Assembly (NCBI GenBank): GCA_009760885.1
Contig: CM019721.1
Span: 16,416,196-16,480,195, forward strand
Direction: 5' to 3'
Origin: Achatina immaculata
Taxonomy: Eukaryota; Mollusca; Gastropoda; Stylommatophora; Achatinidae
Length of the DNA: 64,000 bases
Below the pieces are notes generated by a model. It saw only the letters and a list, made by a program, of their open reading frames with translations. It made no database searches and was not told the origin of the DNA. The first letter of the stretch is position 1, and the number at the start of each line of letters is the position of its first letter. Both the position numbers and the translations under genes were made by a program. Below, piece by piece: positions 22,690 to 35,500 of the stretch.

Positions 22690-22745
22690 TATATAAACTT
22701 TACTGGTTTTGAAAAAGCTTTTGATTGCATCAGAAAGATTTTTAG
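22690..22745 (+). mobile_element. Tiny LINE RT shard (motif A)
   Basis: CRYI-NFTGFEKAFDCIRKIF on the plus strand corresponds to the LYINFIDFEKAFDSI motif A block. The catalytic Asp context is altered. Only about 55 bp is recognisable. Confidence 0.5.
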
Positions 22746-23309
22746 AAGTTAAAAATAATTTCCCCATTTCATTTAGATTTGTTCTCTAGCATTCAGCTCC
22801 ATAGAGAAATATGGGTAGGATGCAGCTTCGGTGCAATTTCATTTTGGATGTGGTACTGTTTTGGGAGACCTTCCAGATGTTTCTAAAACTGAAGTGATTT
22901 TGGCTTTATTTATCCTACTCTTTAGCCTTAAAACCTAAAACCTATCTCACACGACCCAATGCATTACATGTAGCCAAGGGCGTGGTTGGAAATCTCAACT
23001 AAATGCTTGATCACGGGCAACACACAATTAACACAGCACTGAAGTCATCTTCCTAAAACCACTTAAGGAAATCCCGATGTCAAAGTCTGAACATGTATGG
23101 GCAGGCCCCGAGTGTAATGAAGCCGCTCCCCAGGACCAGCAACAGAGCTAGGCCCCTTCTTCTACAGTTACAGTTATCAAGCTTTTGGGCCCATGCATTT
23201 TCATTTTGTGCACATATACTAATTTTTTCTGTCCCCCAACTCCCCTTCCCCTCAAGTTCTTCAGGGACAACAAAGTTCTCTTACATTTTGAGACCGTTAC
23301 CAGTCTGCA

Positions 23310-23350
23310 AAATACTCTCTCTCTCTCTCTGAACTTTAAGTGCCCAGTGC
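23310..23350 (-). mobile_element. Family C LINE 3' tip
   Basis: CTCTCTCTCTCTGAACTTTA AGTGCCCAG matches the extreme 3' end and AG tail of family C copies at 31640 and 62255, read on the minus strand. Confidence 0.55.
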
Positions 23351-23479
23351 AAAATTCATATGTAGAAAACTGAAGATATAAACTGATTCATATAGAGAAA
23401 CAAGCATTATCCTGTACTTTCCTTATCTGTTACATGCTCAGTGTGTTCACAGCACCTTCACATGACTTTTTTCCAAAGC

Positions 23480-23586
23480 TTATAAGTGGACAAACTTTAA
23501 AACAGATAAATGTTCTTTTCCTGCTCTTCTAGATGCCAGCAAAGTCATCCTTAAGCCTTGCTTGAACATTATCTGTCTAATGTCAT
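23480..23586 (-). CDS. N6AMT1: N6AMT1 terminal coding exon 6
   Basis: 107 nt including TAA at 23480-23482. The acceptor TTTAACAG| has the phase required by exon 5 and creates an Asp at the join. It encodes DDIRQIMFKQGL then SRRAGKEHLSVLKF, matching the C-terminal strand of the family. It is too short to stand out as an open frame and lies 7.4 kb from exon 5. A possible AATAAA on this strand is at 22910-22905, about 570 nt on. Confidence 0.92.
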
Positions 23587-26500
23587 CTGTTAAAAACAAA
23601 AAATAAAAAAAAAATATGGTAAGTCATCTTCAACAAAGAAGTTACCTGAAAATGCACAATGTAAAAACTGACCCATAGAAAAGGAGTTTTAAAGTGAGAG
23701 TATTTGGTTAACCCAAGAGAAAATTAGCCAGTTGGGTTGGGAAGTTTTTGAACATCCACCCTATAGTCCTGATTTAGCTCCAAGTGATTTTCACCTGTTT
23801 GGTCCATTGAAAAACCACCTTGGCGGGAGAAGATTCTCGAGTGATGAAAAGGTGGAAACAGAAGTAAAATAATGGTTCAGAAATCAGACTCCGATTTTTA
23901 TGCCATGTGTATTGTATCACTGATTACATGATGGAACAAATGTATCAATATTGGTGGCGATTTCGTTGAGAAATAGGGGAATAATGTAGGTTCAAAAATT
24001 AAAAGTTGTAAAATTACTGTCGCATTTAGTTTTTTGGTAACAGGCATTTGCGAGTTACTTAGTGATTTCCCCTTGTACATTATGGTCAAATCTTCAAAGT
24101 TATACAGATACAGATTACTGTGTACTATCTTACATCCTTCCCGCGCCGCTAAACGTCACACAGGGCCCACTTGGTAGCCGGCCAAAATTTCCTGTCTTCG
24201 GCAAGCTTTTCAACCTCAACAAGTGATGTTATTCCCACTGAACTGGCCTCTCTTAACAATGTCCTCATGGTTTACCTCTTTTTCTTCAGCCTTGTTGTGT
24301 TCCACCTGACAGGTTGTTTGGGGATTCTCTGGTTGTTTTTTCTCAGCATAAATTACGAGTATGGGCATATATGAAATAATTCTTATATGTATAAAATAGA
24401 AATTTTACACAAACTAAAAATTAAATATTTAAAATTATATAGTATTCGATTGCCATAGAAATTTCATAAATAGCACTATTTATAAATTAGTTTAACAAAT
24501 ACTTAAAACTAAAAAGTTCAAAGCTTTGAAAACCTTTAATTTTTATTGAAATATTTATTTAAATGAATTAATAAACTGTTTTGACTGACCAAACTTTGCA
24601 GATATCAGTTTTTAAAATAAATAAATGACAATGTCAACACTTCAAAGGGTTGTCTTGTAATGATTACTCTTGACTGGACCACATGTTTAATTCTTCCAAT
24701 TTCTTGATATCTTCATGCCACAATTGTCTAACAAATCTCACCTTAAACTACCTCACCATACATGATTAATGGCAGAACAAGAAAAGAGATACCAGACAGA
24801 CCAAACTTTATAACCTGATTTCATGTGTGCAATTGGCAAGGCGTGATCCTCTATGTGCACTTTAATCACTAAGCAAAACTGCCAAGTGTGGTATGGCGAT
24901 GGGCAGAACAAATAGTATGGCCAGTTGTTACAACAGAGTTTGGTTATAATGCATGAAAATATAACGCGCACAAATAGTAAGTAGCATATACTGTTACATA
25001 CTGGACAGGCGTTTGTGGAAAACCCTTGTGGGAGCCCCATATGCCTTGGTTCAGAGAGAGAGGAGGGGGAGGAGGAGGAAGGGGGAGACAGATACTGTAA
25101 ATGTTCTACAGTGTGTTCCATAAGTAGCTGTGCTGTATTGATTCCAGTATCGTTAAGTTTAGATGGTCTCCCACTACGGTGTGCATCTAACTGTGAGTCT
25201 GTTTCATGAATTTCTCAATAAGTTTATAAACTGCACTGCGATGAGGTATGGGTGTTCTTGCCCCCGCACTAAATCAGTGTATGTACTGCCTTCTCGAAAT
25301 ACATGCTCAACAAGAAAAATACACTCCTCTAGTGAAAGAACTATAGTGAATAAACAGATCTGCCCGTCATGTGCTTCAACTGCTTCACTGGTTAACAACT
25401 AAATACACAAAGACAGACTGAATACAGTGAATGTTACACACCAGCAGACTTCAACACACTAAAGAAAGCAGGCAGATGTGACTAGATATGGCAGACATTA
25501 AGATATCACTGCGATACTAGAATCGATACTGGGTTACTGCACAGTTACTTATGGAATGCCTCGTAGTAACATATTCTACAACATGTTGTGGCTAAAACCA
25601 AACATCTCATGAATCTTTCAGAGCCATACCCAGACCACCAGAAGTTTAAAAATTCTTTTTATTCCTAGATAGAAGTAAATATTCCTGACTATCACTCCTG
25701 AAAAAATATGTGTGAATTTGCAGAATGTTACTATTCAAATTTTTTTTTCTTTAAATATGAATATTACATTTTTTTTCATTATTTTGCCCAATACAAATAT
25801 AAAACTTAATATCGAAGAAGGCTAGCTAGTAAAGAGGATTAAAGAGAGAAAACTTTAATATTTTGGAAACATTAAATGTCATAATAATCTAGAGAAGACA
25901 GTCTTGGAAGGATACATAATGGGAAAAAGAAAGAGAGGAAGACCAAAGCGAAGATGGCTGCAAGACATTGTTGATGATCTGCAAATGGATGCATCAGCAG
26001 CAGGCCATCTTGCTCACAACCGAGAGGCCTACAGGAGTGGTTAGGGAGGCAAAATTCCGCAAAGGACATGCAAATGAATGAATGACAAATATGAATATTC
26101 AGGACATCCCTAATATTTATATATTTAACTATAAACACTTCTACACAAAAAATACTGGAAGTACAAATGTGAACTTTTTTCACATCAGATTTTTCACAGG
26201 GCAATCAGTGACTCATAGATGATATGCCAGCGTCAGGATTAGCGACCCATAAGTTACCAAGACCCTGACCCCACCTCTCTATGGTACCCCCAGTAACAAG
26301 CCTAGCCTGGCTAATGGGGCAGAGATCGCCATAGTCCCCATGGTGGTGGAGTCTGCTAAAGAAGCATTGCACACCCCCTGCTTTTTAGCTGTACTCTGGG
26401 ACTAAAAAAGCAGCCGCCATAATATGCTCCTACGTCAATATGATGTTGTGTTATGTAATGTTATGTTTGTAATGTCTAGATCCCCTCTTCCAAGTACATC

Positions 26501-29500
26501 TGTGTTGACATTTTCTGACATGTTTGAGTGTCCTAGGATCTGCTGCCTTACCTATTGACTCAGCTTCATCATCAGAGCTACTTATGACCTTCTGCCCACA
26601 GGCTCCAACCTATACAAATGGGGTGTATCAGGAGACACAAAGTGCCCTCTCTACAACAAAAGGCAAACACTGGAACATGTGCTGTCAGCATGCAGAGTAT
26701 CATTAGGCCAAGGACACTACACCGGGCGGCACAACAGGGTGCTGCAGGAACTAGCAGCCACTGTAGACAGGGCAAAAGATAAAGCAAATAACAGCAAAAG
26801 AGTTGAGGTCCCACCTAAATACTTCATAGGTGCTGGTACGATATCGAATATTGAAATCAGGGACATTCCTCTGGTGATCTGAAGGAGATGTGTTGTTATT
26901 CCACTCTCTACAGTAGAGAATTTCCTGCATAATAATGCCATGGGAGTTAGTAAACTGATCTTTATGGTAATAATTTGAATGAATTTTGGTTTCCTGCATA
27001 TGTTCGCCAACATCAAAGTGCTGATATTTAATCAGTTAAAATAATATTTCAGATTTTTTAAAGGTACATTTAATTGGTATGAAAATATAACAATGCTATC
27101 TCTATGTCAGTTACTTCAGTCTTAAAATTATTATATATATATTTTTTACAGCGGTATACAGCTCATATGATGCTCCATGTGGGCAATGTATCAGGACACC
27201 AGATATTACTGTTACTTTGAAAACCAGTCCATTTGTGTGCAGATTAACTATCATCTGAGTACAGATCAACTGTTTTTCTCAACGTATTAATAATATTTAT
27301 AGTATTTGAACTCTGGCAAGGATTTGAAGGATTTGTGTAGATATGTGGACTCATGAAGTGTATATACTTGTATAGTGGGACGTTCTGTGTAACTTAAAGA
27401 GTCTTGTTATTTAGGACTCTGGTAGTTGTCTTTGATGATATCATTAATAAACTGCAAAATTGGTATTTGGTTCAATGCTTTGATTTAGTATATATTCATT
27501 AATAAACTGCAAAATTGGTATTTTGTTCAATGCTTTGTTTTAGTATATATTCATCCACTAGCTGTCTATATGGTTCTCCATTCTTTTATCACTTTCAAAG
27601 TTTTATAAGTTGCCTAGCCTATCCAGATTTCTAGTAGTAAGTAAGTAAGTCTGTCTGGAAAGCAATTAACAATCTTGCAAACAAGAGAAAACAGTCTGAT
27701 TTGGAGTTATAATCATGTGCCTACTTGTGCTGATCAGATGCAGGAAACTCTCTACTACAGAGAGTGAAACAACGACACAACTCCTTCAGATCATCAGAGG
27801 AAGTACCCTCCTTCCTCTCAGACAAGTGTTTCGGCCCTATTAAACTCCTGACACTCTAAGGGGGCGTGGGCACCTCTGGGTCATGACTCCCAGAGGTCTT
27901 ATGAGTTGTTGCTTTTTTTTTTTGTCCCGGGACTGAGTCAGAGAAGAAGTCAATATCTTAAAATCTTCACTACCGACACCTACTTGTGACTTAAGAGAAG
28001 TAAATAAATTCATTGGCAATATATAAGAAAATCTAAAGCAACCCAGCATTCTGTTCATATCAGTTAGTGAAGTCTACAATTATCTTTTATCTGTAAAGAA
28101 AAACAACACATCAGGACTTGATGAAATTAGCAACAAAATATTACGCTACTCAGCCCCAGTAATTACAGATACAATAACATACATTTACAATCAGTGTCAT
28201 TTTCCTCAGGCTTTTAAAATTCCAAAAATATATCCCCTTTTCAAATCTGGTTCAGAAAACAATCCCTCAAGTTATAAGCCAATTTCCATTCTATCAACTT
28301 TGTCAAAACCCCTAGAAAAACACATACAAAAGGCAACCTTACACTACATGCAAAAAAATGATTTGATTGTTGACTGGCAATTGGGTTTTAAGTCCAGACA
28401 TTCCTGCCATACAGCTCTCACAAAAATAACAGAATGTTGGTTATCTAATAAAAATGATGATAAATTATGTGGTGCTGTCTTTGTTGACTTAAAAATAAAA
28501 ACATTTGACATGAATGATCATGTAATCCCAGTTAGCTTGCAAATTACAACAGGACTTAACAAAATATATTACATCTTTTCTTTCCAACAGACAGCAGGTA
28601 GTTTGCCTCAAAAACTCTTAAGTCAAGTTCATCTGTGGTGTTCCACAAGGGTCTATATCTCTGCTTTTTACCATCTACATCAATGATCTTCCACTTTATC
28701 TCAAAAAATCATCTTGTGACCTCTTTGCTGATGACTGCACAGTTTACACTTGTGAAACAATGACTGTATTAACCTTGAGTCAACTCTTCAATTTGAAATA
28801 AACAGTCTAATTAACTGGAGCAACAGCAACAGAATGGTCATAAACATCAGCAAAACAAAATCCATGCTCGTTACAGCAAGACATAAGTTGACAAATTCAC
28901 CAACAACAACATTACAGCCCCATGCTGGAACTTCAAAGATAGAGAATGTTTGTGAACATGAAACTCTAGGTCTCACGATTGATCACCACCTCAGCTGGAA
29001 TCGCCATGTAGACAATCTAAGTGTTTACCAATTTGCAAAATTATACACTTTCTTGACAGACACTAGGAAAATATACTTCATATCACAAATACAAATGCAC
29101 TTGGAGTACTGTATTACAAGCTGGGATGGTTGGTCCATATCAAACATGAAAATACTTTACTCAACAAGCAGTAAAGCTTATAGACAATAAACATGTAGCG
29201 CATATTACAAATAAGTGCAAACATCCTGACACTCTACCCCTTAAGAAGAGATTTCTATTCAACAAGGCCAAGTTAATTCACAAAATTCTATCACACAATG
29301 CCCTACCCTATTTATGGTCATTTTTCAAATCCAGCCCACAGCACAGTCAATGCTTGAACAATTATATTCTCCAAAAAACCAAGGATTGACATGTCTAAAA
29401 AATGCTTCTCTTACTCAGCTGCCCACCTTTGGAATACTCTACCACCTCATGTGAAACTTATAATTAATATTCATTCTTATAGCTTCAAACTTTGTCAATA

Positions 29501-32500
29501 TCTGTTTGAGATGGACTATATGCCTATCTAATATGTATTTGTGTATATGTTATATACACGCATGAACAGGTGTAGGTATGTATGTGTGTGTATATATATG
29601 TGTGTGTGTGCACGTACATACATGTGCATGTATATATATATATGCACGTACTTACATGTGCATGTCTTTATGTGTACATACATACATGTGTATATGCACA
29701 TATCTATGTGTATACATGTGAATGTATGTGTGTATATGTATGTTTGTATATATGTGGCATGTGTGTGAATAAATGCATCGGTATGTATTTGGTTTATGAA
29801 AAGTATGGGTATATGTACTATCAGTCTAAATTAGTTTAATCTAAAGTATGGCTTTATTGCTGTATCATTTATATTGATGTTCCGAAAATGTGTTAGTTTA
29901 TAATGAATGTGAGAATGTAATTAAGTTTATTTCACGTAGTTGCATAAAGCAGAATGTGGAGTGTATGGAAAGAAATATTAATTATTTACTTATTAATTTT
30001 TTGCTTTTTCATGCATATCATGTTCAATAACAAATGCTGAATATCTGTGACTGAATGAAAGCTGTATGAAGTAGAGCAGAATGGTAGACGGGCCTGCGTG
30101 CCCAATTCTAACTCTTTGAAAATAAAGTCTGTTCATTCATTCGTTTGTTCTCTGTACTAAAGTCCACGAATACCATGTGGTATGTGCTGTTGAGTATATG
30201 ATGAACCTGCTTGTAGGTCTAATGAATTCTGTATATTAATACATCTGACTTTTTTATGAATGATTTAGTAAAAATAAATAGCATTTTCAACGAAAATGTT
30301 AGAAGTTAGAAATAATTATTTCTTATTTAGTTTACAGCAGTCTTTGTACTTTACATGCACACATCAAATACAAATAGCCAAGCAAGTTTGCCAACTACTT
30401 AACTAGAAAAATCATGATGTGCTCTGCTTGCTTTATTTTGTCATCAATTCTTATTTCACATAAACATACATTTTTATATTTTAAAAAAAAATTCATTTTA
30501 CTGACTGATGATATGATATTTTGCTTTCTTAAACATATTGTACATTTTTTTTCTGTATATTTATTCTGAACAACTGAAAATTTATGAATATTTTGGTAGG
30601 TTACTATAATATAATCATTATTCATCACTAAGAGATTTTTATCTTTCTGTATGACACTGATCATGATTAATGGAGACAGACCAAGAGGTAGACCGAGACA
30701 ATGGTGGCATGACAACCTGGAAGATGACCTATGAGTGGACAACTGGCAGGAGAAGACTAAGAACAGAACAGAATGGAGACAAGGCTTGTCTGCAGCAATG
30801 AGCCGCAATGCACCAGAAAGCTGAATGAATGACCTTGATCAGGTCCTTCATCCCGGAGTCCTAGAAAATGACCTACAATAAATGGCACGTTGACACAGCA
30901 ATATTTTACCTCGCTTCTACACTCTTCATGACAGAAGGTAGATACATTTTTTTCTTTCAATCACATTAAATTATATTATTACATCAAATGTTAATTACCC
31001 ACAAAATCTAGTATTAACTACAATTTTGTTACCTGGGTCATTTTCTTGTATAATCACCAAGTAAAACACTCCGTTTGAAGACAGCAAAGGTTTCACCTTT
31101 GTCAAAAGTCGGTCCATAACCTCTCTCCCTTTAATACCACCTGCCCATGATGCAGTTATACCTGTAGAGGCAACCTGAGTTAGAAACAAAATTATTTAGA
31201 AATTATGGTTGCTGTTAATAATGAATATTACAAACAATAAAAAAAAATACTCAAGTGAAACATTTAGGCACAGGGACAAATTTCACACTTATCTTTTATC
31301 AACAAAACATAATACAAATATTCTCTACAAAATAAGTAACAAAGTCTTTCATACACGGTCAAGATATGAGAATGTTCTGAAAAGTTTTGCCTCCATTTCT
31401 GTTCTGCAAAAAATCGGGTAAACGTAAACGAATTAAAAAAAAAAATCAGCCCTGTCTTTTACTTATCTGTAATAATTAATTTAGTCATCCTGTCAGTGAT
31501 CTGCGGATGAATATAGCTGAACTAAATAATAAAGTGACCATGAACACAATTACCAGCACATTACTTTTTTTTATGTTGGCATTTTGACACCAGGACACTT
31601 TGATACCCAGCAGGCATATAATTTCAGTAATTATAACTGTATAATTTTCTCTCTCTTTCTCTCTGAACCTTAAGTGCCCAGGGTACATTGGGCTTCCACA
31701 AGGGTTTTCCACAAATGCCTGTCCTTTGCCTTTTTTTTTTTCACTCTTGCCCAGGTGAGCCCTCTATTACTCAACATCCTCTATGTTGTTCTTCTCCATG
31801 TCTCTTTCGGTCTATCTGTTTCCCTGCGGTGTCCATCTTAGTGCTATTTTTGGTAGTGAGTTTTTTTGTCAGTCATCTGGAGCACATCCCAACCATCGCC
31901 AGCATCTTTCCTCAATATCTGCTGTCAGTGGGTTCATCTGCATTTCTGCCAACAAGATGTTATTTCTTATGGTGTTTGGGCAAAGTATTTTTCTAATTCT
32001 TTGTAAACATTTAGTCTGGAAATAATTCAACTTGTTTTCTATGGTTTTGGTGATTTTCCAGCACTCATTTCCATAGAGTAGTACACTTAGAACATTACTC
32101 TTAAATATCCTGATTTTCATCTTCATGCTTAGTTTTTTTTGGTAAGATTTCCATATAGTCTGTAGCATTGCAAAAGCCTGGTTTGCTCTAGTAGTCTGCT
32201 GTTGATGGCACAGAGGACATCAACTGTATAATTATTGTTTAATAAATGATTTTTCAGCTATGTTTCATTACTGTCATATATGGTCATGATTCACAGTTCT
32301 CTACTGTTAAAAATTTAGAATTGAAATCAATGCAACTTTAAAAAAAAAAAATCACCAATGTCCCCGATGGTTGCATTTTGAAAGAGGTCACCAGTACTGG
32401 ACTAATATCTAAATACTCATGTTTATGAGGTTTCATGAATAACAGATGCACAGGCTTGTATCACTTCAATAAAAACTGTACTCCATGTACAATAAACCTC

Positions 32501-35500
32501 AAGTAAGTTAGCTCATTTAGGTTAGTTGTGAGTGAGTGTATTTATAAAGTTAGTTGTAGTATGTTTAGCTTAAGAAGATCAGTAGAATATTCAGTAGCAT
32601 ACATTACTGGACTAAAACACTACTGAGGGAAAGGCTGTTAAATCATTGAGAATGTGAAGTTTTCAGTTCTATTCCAAAATATTACTTGCCATATGATGCA
32701 TTTTATACACTGATGTGTCTTGTATGGCAGGAAATACAATATTTATTTTCTTTGTTTCTCATAGAAACTGCTGTTTTTCTGAACAGTTCTGTTTGTCTAT
32801 GAATCTTCGTATGGAAGAATGAGCCAGATCAAATTCCTTTTTGCAGTTTTCCACGGGCTGTTTCAGTAAAATTATTGGTTCATTTCTGGCTGTTCATGGC
32901 TCAATTGCAGAGATTTTGTATCTTGGTGGCAAAAGTCAGTCCTCTGCTACTGCCTTTCTATTTTATCTCCCCAACAAAAACATCTTGAAACCAATTTTAA
33001 AACTGGACAAGCTGTTGTGGAAGATAATCCTCCAGCTCTTAGGCAGCATCACTTAAACACCACAGTGGCACAAAGGTCAAGACTGCAATATATCTGACAA
33101 TTCAGTGCTAGTGTTAAAAGTTCTCATCAAATTTAGTTCACAAAGTTTTTTCTTCAGGTTCTTCATTAAATAAAAAAAAAAGCCTTGAATCTATCCTTCT
33201 GGAAATGTTTCATTTCACTGACAGTGGCATTACCTATTTGTCCATATCTACAGACATGGAATTTGGATGAAACTATCCACATCTCCTTGATGCAAGTACA
33301 TCCTGTAATATTAATTATGCAAATAAATGTCCCAGTGTCAAAAAGTCTTCATGTCAAAATCAATCAATCAAGTGCCATGCCGCGTGGCATAGGCGATCAT
33401 TTCTCTCAACAATTCCGTCTTTAGACTTGATTATGAGATCTGCCAGTGACTTTCCTCCTAGCCACACTGACAGCCCATCCAGTAACTTCTCTCTCTGTTT
33501 TCCTATGTCTCTTCTTCTTTCAATTTTTCCAGTTGCCACATTGTGTTACAATTTTCCTCCTCTCAGAAAATATCCTACAAATCTCACTTGCCTCCCTCTG
33601 ACCTTTGCTGTAATTTGGCTTTAAACTCCAGCCTCTCTGAAGACTTCTCATTGGTTTTCTTAGCTGTCCATGGTACCTTCTTAGCTGTCCATGGTACCTA
33701 TACAAACTGCACTATACATTCCTCTTATGAACCACATTTCCATGGCCTCCATTTCTCGCTGTACTCTCTTATTCATGGACCATGCTTCACATCCATAAAA
33801 CAAAATTAGCTTGATGTAACATTTAAGTACTTGGAATCTTGTTTCCATTGATATGGATCTGTTGCACAAGAAGTTTCTCATTTTCTGGAATGCTGACTTG
33901 GCCTGAGAACATCTGCTTTTTTATTTTGTTGTGACATTTCCCCATCAGCTGTTATAATTGTTCCTAAGTACTTGAATCTATCAACTTGTTTCAGTTCTGT
34001 GTCATCGATGGCAAAGCTATATTTTGGTGGTATTCTTTTCTTTGAGATGACCATCATTTCAGTCTTCTTTTTAATCAGGGTGAGGCCTTTACTTTTACTT
34101 TCACGAACCATGACGTCCAGAAGAACCTGTAGCTCCCCTTCACTTTTAGCAATCAGAACTGTGTTGTCTGCATATCTTAAGTTGTTAAGGTTGTACCCGC
34201 CAAATGATATTCCTGGCAAAGCTCTATATACTTCTCATTATGTTTTTCCATGTCAAAACGCCAATGGCAAAAAGTCTTGTTTAAAAAAATTTCAAGCCTG
34301 GAGGATGTTCAAGAAGTATTTTTCACTTTTTTTTCAAAAGTGATTCAGGTTTTGCTTATAAAAATTCCAGTTTTGTCATTACTGCAAGTTTAGTTTGAAA
34401 TAGGTAATTAATTTTTTTCTTATTTCTTAAAACAGATGTATGTTCACAAAGATAATTATTTTGGGTTTTCTGTTACCTCTGAGGAAATAATATTTAGGCT
34501 CAGGTCATGATTAGCTGGAGAGTATAAAGAAACTAGGGAATTAGCTATTTAATGATAATACTGAGGCTCAGATCATGATTAGTTGGAGAGCATACAGAAA
34601 CTAGGGAATTAGCTATTTAATGAGTCAGAATGATTACAAAGTTAAGAGTAAAATTAAAATTTCAGTTTTTTTTTTTTTTTGGGGGGGGGGGGGGGGTCTG
34701 TCACATTTTAACAAGTTTCAGCTAGTAAAGTTATAGGAGTACTTTTTGTCAGTTTCTTCCAAAATCTATACATTTCTGACAAAGTGTGACAAGTTTGCTA
34801 GGTTTGTTTTTGAAAAAAAAGTGTTATTTTCAAATCCACAGGGATATGGTTTAATTAATCTCCTTCTATGATGTGAAATGTTCATCTTTCAAGTAGGAAA
34901 TAAGATACGAGGGGTGACTGATAAGTTCTCAGCATAAGGTACAATAGATTATTTGTGGACAACTATCTGGGGTTACTTCTCAACATAGTCCCCTTGCAAA
35001 TGTATGCACTTAGTCCAGCAATCCTGGCACCTTATTTTGTAAAACTCAGCATCTTGTGCCAGTAGAAAGTGGTCTACAGCATGAATGACATCATCATCTG
35101 AAGCAAATCTGCGACCACTGAGCTCCTTTTTGAGTTTGGTAAACAGATAATAGTCCGAAGGAACCAAATCTGGGGAATAAGGAGGATGTTCAAGAAGCTG
35201 GAAGCGGCATTCATGAATGGCAGCCATTGCCACCACCGACTTGTGAACTGGAGCATTGTCTTGATGAAAGATGACTTCTCTCGTCAATTTCCCTCGACAC
35301 TTTTCCTTCAGTTTGACCCGCAGTTGCTTCACAATATTAGCGTAATAGGCCCCGGTCACCGTTCTGCCCTTTTGAAGATGGTCTACCAATAGCACACCTT
35401 CTGAATCCCAAAAGATGGAAGCCATCACTTTGCTTGCAGACAGAACCACCCTTACTTTCTTTGGAGGTGGGGATTCATGATGTTTCCACTGCTTTGACTG

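Noticed and set aside
29541..29839. 75-85 codon open frames rich in Cys, Tyr, Val, Ile and His
   Set aside because: Pure translation of TG/TA microsatellite sequence.
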